Shown here: one piece after another, positions 7,402-16,704 of the stretch
Layout of the letters: each line of letters begins with the position of its first letter
Numbering within the stretch: the stretch's first letter is position 1
From: CAZDET01 sp964504335
GTDB taxonomy: Bacteria > Bacteroidota > Bacteroidia > Chitinophagales > Saprospiraceae
Direction of reading: 5' to 3'
NCBI GenBank assembly: GCA_964504335.1
Contig: CAZDET010000033.1
Coordinates: forward strand, 1 to 53,588
Length of the DNA stretch: 53,588 bases
Notes under the pieces: generated by a model
Told to the model about the DNA's origin: nothing
The model's database searches: none
Seen by the model: the letters and a program-made list of their open reading frames with translations, nothing else
Program-made: the position numbers and the translations under genes

Positions 7402-10400
7402 TTACTCCATACTTAGTGGTTCCATACTCGGGAAGAGGGAGAATTGCGTTTCCTCTACCCGCGTCTGGTATTCGGCGAAGGCATTTGCCATGAAATCATT
7501 GATCGCCGCGAGCACTTCCTGGGTGCGCGTTTTGGCCTGTGCCAGGGTTAGCTGGGCCATTTGCGAGGGCTGCCCCTCGACATCCTGTACGTACCGGCTG
7601 GCGGTAAACAGCATCGATTGCAAGTCGTCCGGGTTGCGCTGGATGCCCTTGATGTCTTCGGCCTCCATATAACGCTCTTCCAATTCAGCGATGGTTTTCT
7701 TTAGCTCCTTTCCGGATTTCTTCAATTGGGTGAGGGTGGAATCCGGCAGGTTTTCCATGGCCTTTTCCACGCGGGCAATCGACTTGCGGGCATCCTGTAA
7801 GCGGTCGAAACCGGCCGTGGCGGCCTCTACGACGGTGGTGAATTCTTCGATCATACGCTCCCGGGCCGTGTAGCGGTTGGGGTCCTCGGGCAGACGGGGG
7901 TCGCCGTGTACCGTTACCATCGTACTGTCGCTGTGATCGCCATAGCTGGCTACGACCTTATACGTGCCGGGCAAGACTTCAGTGCCGGAGGGCGGATCAT
8001 CGTCTTTTTTCGGCTCCCGGCGAGAGGGGAAGCGCGGGCCGTTTCGGTTCATATTCCAACTGAAGCGATTGAAGCCAGGCTCCACTTTGCGGGAAAAGTG
8101 CCGAATCGTATCACCTTGTGCATCCATCACGATCAGTTTGACTTTTTCCGGCGCCCCCTTCTTCGTCGGTTGGGCCTCCTCTTCTGCTTCGTCCTCCGTC
8201 TCAACTGCAGCCTTATCCTCTGCCTCCGGCTTTACCCAGGCAGTCATCATGGCTCCCTGCATTCGATTCTCGCCCTGGAATTCGCCGTCGGCGGCAAAAC
8301 GGATGCCCTGGAACGATTTCCATTCGTGCAGGTAGGCATCGGGGGCGTCGAATAGCACAAAGTCTTCTTCCAGCACGGAGCCATTGGTTTGCGCCATTTC
8401 GCGGAAGGGCCGCAGATCGTCGAGTATCCAGGCGGCCCGGCCGAAGGTGCCGATGATGAGGTCTTCCTCGCGGGGGTGGATTTTGAGGTCGGTCGTGGAG
8501 ACGCTTGGGAAATCGTGATCGTATTTGATCCACTTATTGCCGCCATCCAGGCTGAAGTACAAGCCGTAATCGGTGCCGAGCCATAAGTGGTTGGCGGCTT
8601 TGGGGTCCTGGACGATGCTGAGGGCGTGGCCTTCCACCTGGCTATCGTCGACGATGCGCTTCCAGGTCTGGCCGTAGTCGGAGGTGTGGTAAGCCATTGG
8701 TGCCCAGTTGTTGCGGCGGTAATCATTGACGATGACGAAGGCCTCCCCGTCATTGATTTGGGAGAGTTCGATGTAGGGAATCCAGCTTCCGGCGGGCATG
8801 CCGGGCAGGCGATTGTGCAGGGGCGTCCATGATTGGCCGCCGTTGCGGGTCAGTTGCAGGTGGCCATCGTCGGTGCCGACCCAGAGGGTTTGCTCGTCGT
8901 CGGGGTCGACGGCGATGGCGAGGATGGTCGTGTGGTTTTCGGCCTGCGTGTCGTCGATAGTCAGGCCGCCGCTCTCGTGTTGGAGTTGCTTGGTGGAGTC
9001 GTTGGTGGTCAGGTCGGGGCTGATGATTTCCCAACTCATTCCGCAGTCGGTGCTTTTATGGACGAACTGGCTGCCGTAGTAGATGGTGCAATCGTCGTGG
9101 GGCGATTGAGCGATGGCGGCATTCCAGTTGAAGCGCAGTTCGATGCCGTCGGGGTGGACGGGCTTGATGAAGGTCACGGCACCAGTCTCGCGGTCGACTT
9201 TTCCGACGTTGCCCCCCTGCGACATGGCGTAGAGGTAGCGGTTATCGCCGGGATGGAACACGACGTCGAAGCCGTCGCCGAAGAAGACTTCCTGCCAGTC
9301 GTGGTTGGTGATGCCGCCGGCCTTCCAGGCCTGGCTGGGGCCTACCCAGGAGCCGTTATCCTGCATACCGCCGCCCACGTTGTAGGGGATGTCCATATCG
9401 TAGTTGATGTGGTAAAACTGCGCGAGGGGCAAGTTGGGGGCAAAGCGCCAGCTCGTGCCACCGTCGCGGCTGATGTTGAGCCCGCCATCGTTGCCCTCGA
9501 TCAGGTAATTGGGATCGTCGGGGTGTACCCAGAAGGCGTGGTGGTCGGGGTGCACGCCGGAGTAGGGGAGGAGGGTGGAGAAGGTCTTGCCGCCGTCTTC
9601 GGAGCGGGTCACGAGGCTGAATAAGTTGTAGATTCGGTTTTCATTCTTAGGGTCGACGAAGATATCCGCGTAGTAGAAGGGGCGGTTGCCGATGTTTTTG
9701 CTGGCAATTTTGGACCATTTCTTGCCGCCGTCGGTCGATTTGTACAAGCCGTTTTCCTTGGCTTCCACCAGTGCATAAACGATATTGGGTTTGCTCGGCG
9801 CGAAGGCCAGCCCGACGCGGCCGAGGTCGCCTTCGGGAAGTCCGTCGTCGGATGTGCACTGCTCCCAGTTGTCGCCACCGTCGTAGCTGATGTAGATGCC
9901 GGAGCCAGGGCCGCCGGAGTTGAAGGTCCAGGGTTGGCGTCCGAATTCCCACATGGCGGCGATCAGCTTATCCGGATTACCGGGATCGACCACCAGATCG
10001 GCTACCCCGACCGAGTCGTTCACGTAGAGGATTTTCTCCCAGGTTTTGCCGCCGTCAGTGGTACGGTAGACGCCCCGATCCTCATTGGGGCCCCAATGCG
10101 AGCCCATCACGCCGGCGTAGACGGTGTTGGGATCGTCGCGGTGGATAATGATGCGGTGGATAGCTTTGGTATCTTCCAGGCCCATTCGCTGCCAGGTGTC
10201 GCCACCATCGAGGCTTCTGAAAATGCCTGCTCCTGAGTTAGCAGAGTTGCGAGGATTGCCCTCGCCGGTACCGATCCAGATTATAGAGGGGTTCTGTTGG
10301 CAAACGGCCACGGCTCCGACCGAGGCCACCGGCTGATCGTCGAAAATGGGCGTCCAGTTGATGCCGCCATTTACGGATTTCCAGGCGCCACCCGAAGCGG

Positions 10401-10584
10401 TGCCGACGTAAATGATGTCGGGGTCGCTGAGATCTACGTCGATCGAAGTGACGCGCCCGCTCATGCCCGCCGGGCCGATGTTGCGGGGAGCAAGGGCTTC
10501 GAAATATTTCAAATCGGGCAGAGCCTGCCCGCATAGTGTGAGTGCCAGCCACGCGAAGGCGGCTGTGAGGGTAAAGTTACGCAT
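7402..10584 (-). CDS. Exported BNR/sortilin-like beta-propeller protein
   Basis: 1060 residues with an N-terminal signal peptide (about 1-21, ending near CGQA). The body is composed of repeated BNR/Asp-box blades of the form S-x-D-G-G-x-x-W (for example RSLDGGDTWQ, YRTTDGGKTWE, YISYDGGDNWE, YKSTDGGKKWS, NISRDGGTSWR, QLTRNGGQSWT), as in VPS10/sortilin-like ten-bladed propellers. A charged, Glu/Lys-rich segment (about 785-810) is followed by a beta domain and a C-terminal helical region (about 930-1040). Bacteroidota carry many such proteins annotated as glycosyl hydrolases, but catalytic residues are not established. It has no T9SS tail, so a periplasmic or outer-membrane location is inferred. 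An AT-rich 227-bp gap separates it from the divergent sigma factor gene. Confidence 0.85.
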   Translation of the reverse strand: MRNFTLTAAFAWLALTLCGQALPDLKYFEALAPRNIGPAGMSGRVTSIDVDLSDPDIIYVGTASGGAWKSVNGGINWTPIFDDQPVASVGAVAVCQQNPSIIWIGTGEGNPRNSANSGAGIFRSLDGGDTWQRMGLEDTKAIHRIIIHRDDPNTVYAGVMGSHWGPNEDRGVYRTTDGGKTWEKILYVNDSVGVADLVVDPGNPDKLIAAMWEFGRQPWTFNSGGPGSGIYISYDGGDNWEQCTSDDGLPEGDLGRVGLAFAPSKPNIVYALVEAKENGLYKSTDGGKKWSKIASKNIGNRPFYYADIFVDPKNENRIYNLFSLVTRSEDGGKTFSTLLPYSGVHPDHHAFWVHPDDPNYLIEGNDGGLNISRDGGTSWRFAPNLPLAQFYHINYDMDIPYNVGGGMQDNGSWVGPSQAWKAGGITNHDWQEVFFGDGFDVVFHPGDNRYLYAMSQGGNVGKVDRETGAVTFIKPVHPDGIELRFNWNAAIAQSPHDDCTIYYGSQFVHKSTDCGMSWEIISPDLTTNDSTKQLQHESGGLTIDDTQAENHTTILAIAVDPDDEQTLWVGTDDGHLQLTRNGGQSWTPLHNRLPGMPAGSWIPYIELSQINDGEAFVIVNDYRRNNWAPMAYHTSDYGQTWKRIVDDSQVEGHALSIVQDPKAANHLWLGTDYGLYFSLDGGNKWIKYDHDFPSVSTTDLKIHPREEDLIIGTFGRAAWILDDLRPFREMAQTNGSVLEEDFVLFDAPDAYLHEWKSFQGIRFAADGEFQGENRMQGAMMTAWVKPEAEDKAAVETEDEAEEEAQPTKKGAPEKVKLIVMDAQGDTIRHFSRKVEPGFNRFSWNMNRNGPRFPSRREPKKDDDPPSGTEVLPGTYKVVASYGDHSDSTMVTVHGDPRLPEDPNRYTARERMIEEFTTVVEAATAGFDRLQDARKSIARVEKAMENLPDSTLTQLKKSGKELKKTIAELEERYMEAEDIKGIQRNPDDLQSMLFTASRYVQDVEGQPSQMAQLTLAQAKTRTQEVLAAINDFMANAFAEYQTRVEETQFSLFPSMEPLSME

Positions 10585-10811
10585 GAGGTAAGTGAATGAT
10601 TGATCTGTGGAAGATACCAGTTCCGTGAAATTACAAAGAGTGTGTTTTTGATTAAATAAGGTCAGTTTTATTAAATAAAATAAATGTATGTACAGTTTTT
10701 GTATTAATATGTTGATTTACAGTGGGTTTTGAATTCTGGCATGGTAGTTGGACATAATACAGCGAACCACCTGTTTGTACTTTCTACATTCAGATAATTC
10801 AACCGATCTAC

Positions 10812-11312
10812 ATGACTAGCACTCAATTCACGCAAGAATTAGACAAGCTTCAGAACTTACTGTTTTCATTCGCCCTTCGCCTGACACGCAACTACGAAGA
10901 TGCCCAGGATCTTATGCAGGAAACCGCTCTGCGCGCCTTTCGTCACCGCGAAAAGTTTGCCATTGGTACCAACTTCAAGGGGTGGGTATCAACCATCATG
11001 CGCAACACCTACATCAACCGCTACCGGAAGATGAAAAGCCGGAAGCACGTCAACGAACCCATCGAGTCGTTTACGTTTGCGCTCGAAAACAAGAATATAG
11101 TAGCCAACCAGGGAGAGCACGACATGCGGTACCAGGAGTTGGAGCGCGTTATCGAAAATATCGGTGAGATGTACAACGTACCCTTTCTCATGTTTTACCG
11201 AGGCTACGAATACAAAGAAATTGCAGAGTATCTGAATATTCCGATTGGTACGGTCAAGAGTCGCATTTTTCTGGCCCGTCAGAAAATGAAGCAACAGATC
11301 GGCGAGCGGTAA
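10812..11312 (+). CDS. ECF-type RNA polymerase sigma factor
   Basis: 166 residues. Sigma region 2 spans about 14-85, with the core-binding and -10 recognition helices (FALRLTRNYEDAQDLMQETA and FKGWVSTIMRNTYINRYR). Region 4 spans about 110-160, with a helix-turn-helix in YKEIAEYLNIPIGTVKSRIFLARQ read in short pieces. The size and absence of regions 1 and 3 place it in the extracytoplasmic-function (sigma-24/RpoE) class common in Bacteroidota. No anti-sigma gene is adjacent: the next gene is on the opposite strand, so it may be controlled by its own transcription or by a remote regulator. A strong intrinsic terminator follows at 11375-11401. Confidence 0.95.
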   Translation: MTSTQFTQELDKLQNLLFSFALRLTRNYEDAQDLMQETALRAFRHREKFAIGTNFKGWVSTIMRNTYINRYRKMKSRKHVNEPIESFTFALENKNIVANQGEHDMRYQELERVIENIGEMYNVPFLMFYRGYEYKEIAEYLNIPIGTVKSRIFLARQKMKQQIGER

Positions 11313-11374
11313 GCTGTTACTGGAATAACCACTTACTCAGCAGATCAGACACTTACCCAAGTGTATTCATTGGG

Positions 11375-11401
11375 AGCGTTGCCGACCGCAACGCTTTTTT
11401 T
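11375..11401 (+). terminator. Intrinsic terminator of the ECF sigma factor gene
   Basis: An 8-bp perfect stem, AGCGTTGC paired with GCAACGCT around loop CGACC, is followed directly by seven T residues. It lies 62 bp after the sigma factor stop codon and just before the convergent GHL10 gene. Confidence 0.9.
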
Positions 11402-11411
11402 ATGCAGCTTG

Positions 11412-12983
11412 TCAATAAATCCTGGCGAGTCGGTACTTAATTGCGGCTTTGATTGTCATTGATTGGCTTGGGCTACTTTCCTGATGGTGCTGATTGAGCG
11501 CCGTGATGACGTAGGTGTATTCCTGCCCGTTTTCTACGTCAAGATCTAAAAATTCGTAGCGCCTGCACCCCTGAGCAATAGGAGTTGTATGCCGGAGAAA
11601 TTCAGGTTTTTCCAGTGGCCCGACGGTACTGCCGGGGAATCGATAGATGGCGAAGTAATGCGGCTGATCGCTGGGAATCCTCGATTTAACCTTCCACCTC
11701 AGTTGTATCCCCTGTTTGCGATTGCGAGCCGGTTTAACGGTTGGGGGAGGGAGGGCGCGGCGTTCCTCCGACCGAACGGGCAGTAAGGCGGGGTGCTTGT
11801 AAAGCTGCCGCAGGCTGTCTTTGAGTCCGAGGGGGTTCGTCAGTACGGATTTGGCGCTGAAAAAAGCACTTCCCTTGCTGAAAAAATTGCGGCGATTGAG
11901 GTCGATTTGGGTAGGGATTTCTCCGGGGTTGCTCCAGGCGATTTCGGGGTTGTTGGCCACCTTATAGGCACCGTGACCGATGTAGAGCCGGACGTCTTCG
12001 GGCGTATTGCGGCTCCACCATTGCAGGAGCAGGGCGTGATCGGCCGGTTCGAATCCGATGTGCCAGTAAAGCTGCGGGATGACGTAATCCAACCAGCCGG
12101 CCTGCATCCAGCTTAGTATGTCGGCATACAAATCGTCGTAAGTAGCCACCCCGCTCCGGGATGCGGAGCCACGGGGGTCCTGCTCGCGGTTGCGCCACAC
12201 CCCGAAGGGGCTGATACCGAATTCGACAGTTGGGTAGCTCTTGCGCAGCAGGCCGGAAATCTGTTCGATAACCTGGTTGATATTGTCGCGCCGCCAGGCT
12301 GCCGTATCCGGAAACAGGCTGCCGTAGAGCGCATAAGCGGCGCTGTCGGGAAACGGCGTACCGGCAATTGGATAAGGATAGAAGTAATCGTCGAAGTGAA
12401 TGCCGTCTACCGGGTAATTGGCCACTATTTCCTCGACCACCTCCACCAGATGTTGGCGCACCTCCGGCAATGCCGGGTTGAGGTAGTATCGGGTACCGTA
12501 CGGGACGATCCACTCCGGGTGGGTATAATAAACGTGCCGCGGGTTGAGCTGAGTGGTGTCGAGATTGGTAGTGGCCCGAAAGGGGTTGAGCCAGGCGTGA
12601 AATTCCATGCCCCGGGCGTGAGTCTCTTCGATCATGTACGCCAGCGGGTCGAAATCCGGCTGTGGAGCGAGGCCCTGTGTACCGGTTAGAAAGCGCGACC
12701 AGGGGGCGAACTCAGAGGGATAAAAGGCGTCGGCCGCCGGCCGTACCTGAAAGATGACGGCATTGAATCCAATGTCCTGCAGTTGGTCGATCAAATTTTT
12801 GTACTGCTCGCGCAATGCCACTGCATTTGGGGTACCCGCTCGTGGATAGTCGATGTTCAGAACGGTAGCCACCCAGGCGGCCCGAAATTCCCGCTTGGGC
12901 ATTGGTGCCGGTACCTGGCTCCATACCGGATAGGCCATGAGCAAGCATAGCGGGAGTAGGAAGGCGATGGGGTGTTTTCTCAT
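11412..12983 (-). CDS. GHL10/DUF187-type glycosyl hydrolase, exported
   Basis: 523 residues with a signal peptide (about 1-22, ending VWSQ). The catalytic-type TIM barrel of the GHL10 (DUF187) family covers about 28-340: REFRAAWVATVLNIDYP, NAVIFQVRPAADAFYPS, AWLNPFRA, GIHFDDYFYPYP and FGISPFGVWRN are family hallmarks. The Asp pair in HFDDYF and acidic residues at strand ends are candidate catalytic groups. A fibronectin-III-like or Ig-like beta domain occupies about 400-510 (IQLRWKVK ... YFAIYRFPG ... YTYVITALNQ). Related proteins act on peptidoglycan-like or other glycans, but the substrate is not known. The ATG at 12983 directly abuts an 8-bp periodic repeat palindrome, which must lie in its 5' untranslated region or promoter. 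Confidence 0.88.
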   Translation of the reverse strand: MRKHPIAFLLPLCLLMAYPVWSQVPAPMPKREFRAAWVATVLNIDYPRAGTPNAVALREQYKNLIDQLQDIGFNAVIFQVRPAADAFYPSEFAPWSRFLTGTQGLAPQPDFDPLAYMIEETHARGMEFHAWLNPFRATTNLDTTQLNPRHVYYTHPEWIVPYGTRYYLNPALPEVRQHLVEVVEEIVANYPVDGIHFDDYFYPYPIAGTPFPDSAAYALYGSLFPDTAAWRRDNINQVIEQISGLLRKSYPTVEFGISPFGVWRNREQDPRGSASRSGVATYDDLYADILSWMQAGWLDYVIPQLYWHIGFEPADHALLLQWWSRNTPEDVRLYIGHGAYKVANNPEIAWSNPGEIPTQIDLNRRNFFSKGSAFFSAKSVLTNPLGLKDSLRQLYKHPALLPVRSEERRALPPPTVKPARNRKQGIQLRWKVKSRIPSDQPHYFAIYRFPGSTVGPLEKPEFLRHTTPIAQGCRRYEFLDLDVENGQEYTYVITALNQHHQESSPSQSMTIKAAIKYRLARIY

Positions 12984-12984
12984 A

Positions 12985-13053
12985 TAATGCTGTAATACTG
13001 TAATGCTGTAATGCTGTAATGAATTAATCAGAGCATCACGGCATTATCGCATC
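12985..13053. repeat. 8-bp-periodic imperfect palindrome, TAATGCTG unit
   Basis: The left arm is four and a half tandem copies of an octamer (TAATGCTG, TAATACTG, TAATGCTG, TAATGCTG, TAATG) from 12985 to 13021. The right arm (about 13032-13053) contains GCATCACGGCATTATC, the near reverse complement of GATAATGCTGTAATGC. It sits between the start of the GHL10 gene and the stop of the helical hypothetical gene (13060). The same octamer appears in the element at 28643. Confidence 0.8.
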
Positions 13054-13059
13054 GAAAAA

Positions 13060-14508
13060 TCAAGAGGCAGTTTCCTTCAACAACCAATCTCGACCGAGCA
13101 TATTTTCGGTTGATTGAATACGAGTGTGCAGCTTCTTCAGCTTTTCTTCGTAGTCGGTTGGAGTGAAGGTGTCTGCCTGGTGCTTGAGCAAAGATACTGG
13201 CTTGGCAAAGCGAATGAAATTAGTGTAGCTTTTTTTATCCTGGGCAGACAATTTGCGGTTGCGCAATATGTAGAGGCGGAAGGTTTCGAGTAGGTTGAGC
13301 AGCGACTCGGTGTCCCGGTTTTCGAAGAAAATGCGCAGGCGCAGCATGGTGGCGTTCGTGTGGTAGATCACATCGGTAAAGAGCACGTCGCGAAGCAACT
13401 CCTCGGCTTCGTCGTAGCGCTTCTGGAAATAGTAAAAGGTGGCTTTGTTGTAGGTGTAGGCATTCTCCTGCTTGGCGGCGGGCAGGTACTCGCGGTAGCG
13501 GTCCAGAAAATCTTCGACGTAGTCGAACTCCCGGAGGTTGCAACCCAGCGCGGTGATGTTCTTGTACTGTTTTTCATTCATCATACCGTTGCTGAGCAAC
13601 AGATTGGCCTGGTCCGATCGCTGGTAGAGTTCGAACAGCTCCCGCAAATACTGACCATCTCCCCGGTTGATCCGGAGAATACAGTAATTATTGGCGAAGT
13701 GAAACAGATCGGCTTGCTCCTCGGAGGTGAGTACGTCGAGTTGCTCTTCGATCATGCTGCGCAGTTGCTGATAATGGGTGGGGTCTTCCCAGTGCCGCAG
13801 CAACATCAGAATATTGTAGTACAGCAGAATAGATGGCTGGGCAGCGAATTTCTGCTCCCAGTTGCGCTCGAGGTAGAGCAGCAACTCGTCGAGTGGCCCA
13901 AAGTCGTATTCACTGGAAGTACGCATCATCATGGCCTGCAACTGGCAGGCGTTTTTGAGCTTCTCGACGAAGTAGTAGCTGTCAAGGTCGTCCATCATCT
14001 GCTGGAGCTTGTCCAGGGTAGTGCGGTTTTCTCCCTCAAAGGTTCCTTCGTGGTAGCCCAGGGTTCGGTTCATTTCGTAGCGCAGTTGCTGGTAATGGCT
14101 GCCGGATTTGTCTACGCCGGTCAGGTCGCGCTCCAGGCGTCGTGCGCGGTTTTTCATCAGGTCGAAGCGCCGGCGGTGGTGTGCCGCTTCGAAGGTGAGG
14201 AGGTCTTCGGCAAATTTCTTGTCGGCCAGGCGCTCGTGGGCGAGGAATCGCAGGAACAATTTTTTCAGGTAACTCATCACATCGAACACCGACTGCTCGC
14301 GATAGGGCTTGCCCGGAAACAATTGCTTGTGTAGGTAGCGGCGCTCCAGCTTGCGCTCTTTGTTGTCGAGCCCCTTGAAAATCAGGCAAAGCAGCTTGCG
14401 GGTATTCTCGTGCTGATTGAAGTAAGGGCTGTTGACAAACTGGGAGAAGCGGTCCCGATCCTTGGGAGAAAGGGCTTCCAATTCCTGAATGAGTCGGCTT
14501 GCGTACAT
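13060..14508 (-). CDS. Hypothetical helical-repeat protein, 482 residues
   Basis: No named domain recognised. The protein is almost entirely predicted helical, rich in Arg/Leu/Glu, without signal peptide or membrane segment, so it is probably cytoplasmic. The N-terminus (LSPKDRDRFSQFVNSPYFNQHENTRKLL, given here as the region 13-40) and the middle part (about 300-420, with YNKATFYYFQKRYDEAEELL) look like TPR-type helical hairpins. Similar-length orphan proteins are, to my knowledge, common in Saprospiria-like genomes. A TATATTTG box on the minus strand 26 bp upstream of the ATG marks its promoter. Function unknown; a scaffold or protein-interaction role is only a guess from the helical repeat character. 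Confidence 0.75.
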   Translation of the reverse strand: MYASRLIQELEALSPKDRDRFSQFVNSPYFNQHENTRKLLCLIFKGLDNKERKLERRYLHKQLFPGKPYREQSVFDVMSYLKKLFLRFLAHERLADKKFAEDLLTFEAAHHRRRFDLMKNRARRLERDLTGVDKSGSHYQQLRYEMNRTLGYHEGTFEGENRTTLDKLQQMMDDLDSYYFVEKLKNACQLQAMMMRTSSEYDFGPLDELLLYLERNWEQKFAAQPSILLYYNILMLLRHWEDPTHYQQLRSMIEEQLDVLTSEEQADLFHFANNYCILRINRGDGQYLRELFELYQRSDQANLLLSNGMMNEKQYKNITALGCNLREFDYVEDFLDRYREYLPAAKQENAYTYNKATFYYFQKRYDEAEELLRDVLFTDVIYHTNATMLRLRIFFENRDTESLLNLLETFRLYILRNRKLSAQDKKSYTNFIRFAKPVSLLKHQADTFTPTDYEEKLKKLHTRIQSTENMLGRDWLLKETAS

Positions 14509-14533
14509 CGATTGATGTTTCGGGTTACAAACT

Positions 14534-14541
14534 CAAATATA
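14534..14541 (-). promoter_or_regulatory. -7 promoter box of the helical hypothetical gene
   Basis: The minus strand reads TATATTTG, matching TAnnTTTG, 26 bp before the start codon at 14508. A TTTG further upstream is about 31 bp away, too far for an ideal -33 element, so only the -7 box is supported. Confidence 0.55.
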
Positions 14542-14621
14542 GGAAAGTTGTAATAGGATAAGTAATTGAAAGCAAATATTATAAGCGGAATAGCTACTAT
14601 TTGTCGAGCTCAGAACGGCCT

Positions 14622-15623
14622 CTATTCCGCTTCGCGTTCGATGTAGGCCCGCAAGTCTTCTACCTGTTGGTCGCTCATGCGTTCGAGGGTGTAATGAGGC
14701 ATGTAGGCTCGCTTGCCAGGCACGGGGCTGGTACCGTACCGAATGACGTGGTAGATGGAGTGATAGTCGTACCGGTCTAGGTTGGCGGCGAGGTGGCGAA
14801 AGGAGAAGGGGGAGTTATCGAGCAGGTAAAAGGAATAGCGCTGGCGTTCGTGGCAGTGTAGGCAACCCTGTTCGTAGATCGCCCGGCCCTTTTCCGGTTG
14901 CCCGGTTTGGGGATAGCCCTTCGGATAATTTTCGGGTGGTAGGCCGAAGGTAGCACCGGCGGCTGAGAGGTACTTAGCTCTTAGCAATTCCAGACCGGTG
15001 GCGGGATCGGCTGCACCTTGCAGGCTGTTTTCCAAGGTGCGCAGTTCGTCTGGTGCCAGCTGCAAATCGGCCATCTTGAGTTCGAGCGTCCAGAGATAGG
15101 CCAAAACGCTTTCCATGTCGGCGGGTTCCAGCGGTCTGCCCTGGGCACATTCGGTGGCACACAGCTGGATGGCTTTGCGCAGATCGTAGCGGGCGTCGAT
15201 AACCAGGTCGCCGTACTTTTTGACGTAATCGCCGTTGTAGTAAGAGGTGCGGTTTACTACTCCGTAGAGCGTGGTGGCGGCGAGGAAGGGCAAGTCGTTG
15301 GCGCGAGCGTATTCGAGGCGCGCTTCGGGAGTGGGGTTGGTTAGTTCGGGATCTTCGATTTGGGTGAGGTGGCAAGACGTACAAACGAAGTGATTGCTCT
15401 GTGCCCCTTTTCGGGTCTGGCCGGTTTCGACCAATTGCCGGCCGCGTTCTACCGATACGGGCTGTTTGGTCGTGCCCTGGCTGAAGTCCGGCAAATGATC
15501 AACCGGGTCGGCACCGAGTTGGAGCTGTACTTCGTATACCGAGCGTTCGGCCAGCGGCTGAGGGCTGAACAGGGCGATGATACCGCCCAGGCCGAGGAGC
15601 AAAAAGGGAAAGAGCGTGCGCAT
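14622..15623 (-). CDS. Diheme cytochrome c, membrane-anchored or periplasmic
   Basis: 333 residues with an N-terminal hydrophobic segment (about 4-20), which is either a signal peptide or an anchor. Two CxxCH haem-binding motifs are present: C81-T-S-C-H85 and C254-L-H-C-H258. Methionines such as those in YMPHY (near 310) may serve as distal ligand. Between the haems a CATEC pair (C155, C159) could form a disulfide. The layout is that of a two-domain cytochrome c that passes electrons in the periplasm. It starts 3 bp after the stop of the upstream DUF5777 barrel gene, so the two are almost certainly one transcription unit, and an electron-transfer partner associated with the outer-membrane barrel is inferred. 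Confidence 0.9.
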   Translation of the reverse strand: MRTLFPFLLLGLGGIIALFSPQPLAERSVYEVQLQLGADPVDHLPDFSQGTTKQPVSVERGRQLVETGQTRKGAQSNHFVCTSCHLTQIEDPELTNPTPEARLEYARANDLPFLAATTLYGVVNRTSYYNGDYVKKYGDLVIDARYDLRKAIQLCATECAQGRPLEPADMESVLAYLWTLELKMADLQLAPDELRTLENSLQGAADPATGLELLRAKYLSAAGATFGLPPENYPKGYPQTGQPEKGRAIYEQGCLHCHERQRYSFYLLDNSPFSFRHLAANLDRYDYHSIYHVIRYGTSPVPGKRAYMPHYTLERMSDQQVEDLRAYIEREAE

Positions 15624-15626
15624 GAC

Positions 15627-16514
15627 TTATAAATTAAACCAGCGGGAAATGGTGAACCCCAAGCGGAATTCCCCTTCACTCCATTGGCTGGTAGTATATG
15701 GGATGTAATCGTTTTCGATGATGCCCGTGGCGTTGGTGAAGTTGACCTGAAAGACGTGGCCCCCCGTTTCGATTTCCACCCCCACGCCAACGGCCGGGCG
15801 ATAGTCCGATTCGTTGGGGCGGTCGCTGCCGATCGGAGCAGTGATATCTGCTACCAGGCCGAAAGTGCGGCTCAACTGAATGCGCGTAGCTGCCCCAAGA
15901 CTAAAGAGATTGTTCTGGTCGCCCGGAAGGACTAAGTTGCGATGTGTAATCCCCGGGACGATTTCCAAGCTGAAGCCGGGACTGAATTTGCGCCCGATTG
16001 CCACCTGCCCGGTATACACGAGGCGGTGGGCAAATTCGGGGAAGCTCTGCAAAATAGCTTCGCTTTCCTCGATGCGGGTGGAGGTCGATAGGCTGGTCGT
16101 CACAATAGCTGTTGCCGAAAAGGGGAGGCGATTCGACTGCTGCACCAGGCGGTATTTCAGCAGGTGGTTGATCAATTGGTTCAAACCGTTTTCTCCGGTG
16201 GGCGTTTGGCCGGCACCCTTGGAGCGGTAGATGCCCATGGTGAAGTTGTCGGTGAAGCCGTACTCCGCTCCGATCATGACATCGGCTGCCTGTTCGAGCC
16301 CATAAAAGTTGGACCAGCCGCCGTTGTCGCCGCCAATATCGCCAAAGCGGTGCGTAATGCGAATGTCTAGCCGGCCCTGAGCCAGCGTCTCCACGCTGTG
16401 GAGATTGATCACGCGCGAATCCTTAAAGGTTTGGTACACCCGTTCTACCTGGGCCGAGAGAGAACTACCGGCACAGATACTCAGGAACAGCATGAAAAAC
16501 TGTAGATGCTTCAT
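15627..16514 (-). CDS. DUF5777 family outer-membrane beta-barrel protein
   Basis: 295 residues from the ATG at 16514, which is followed by a clear signal peptide (MKHLQFFMLFLSICAGSS, cleavage near LSAQ). The family signature is the N-terminal VINLHSVETLAQGRLDIRITHRFG region, followed by alternating hydrophobic/polar strands typical of a small barrel, ending in an aromatic residue pattern (SRWFNL) expected of a BAM-recognised C-terminal strand. A longer reading from 16589 adds 25 residues without signal-peptide character and is rejected. In Bacteroidota such proteins often neighbour cytochrome c or YceI genes, as here (cytochrome c 3 bp downstream). The exact function is unknown. Confidence 0.85.
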   Translation of the reverse strand: MKHLQFFMLFLSICAGSSLSAQVERVYQTFKDSRVINLHSVETLAQGRLDIRITHRFGDIGGDNGGWSNFYGLEQAADVMIGAEYGFTDNFTMGIYRSKGAGQTPTGENGLNQLINHLLKYRLVQQSNRLPFSATAIVTTSLSTSTRIEESEAILQSFPEFAHRLVYTGQVAIGRKFSPGFSLEIVPGITHRNLVLPGDQNNLFSLGAATRIQLSRTFGLVADITAPIGSDRPNESDYRPAVGVGVEIETGGHVFQVNFTNATGIIENDYIPYTTSQWSEGEFRLGFTISRWFNL

Positions 16515-16704
16515 AATAGCTTTACTGATGAAGGTGGCAGGACGGAATAGACAGGAAAAGCAGACAAAACGCTGTGGCGACGAAACCATAAACCGGCTGT
16601 CCTTGTAATTGTTTCTGTTAGCTCGAAGAAGACACCCGCAAGTTATACCGACCGGCGGGTCGATACTTCCTCATTTTAGGTGATTTTTTGAAAATACAAG
16701 ACAT

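Noticed and set aside
8833..9624. 263-codon plus-strand open frame opposite the BNR-repeat gene
   Set aside because: Mirror frame; its Val/Gly/Asp repetition reflects the antisense of BNR blades.
13360..14334. 324-codon plus-strand open frame opposite the helical hypothetical gene
   Set aside because: The minus-strand gene has a promoter box, a normal start and helical amphipathic sequence; the plus frame is Val/Leu-rich without features.
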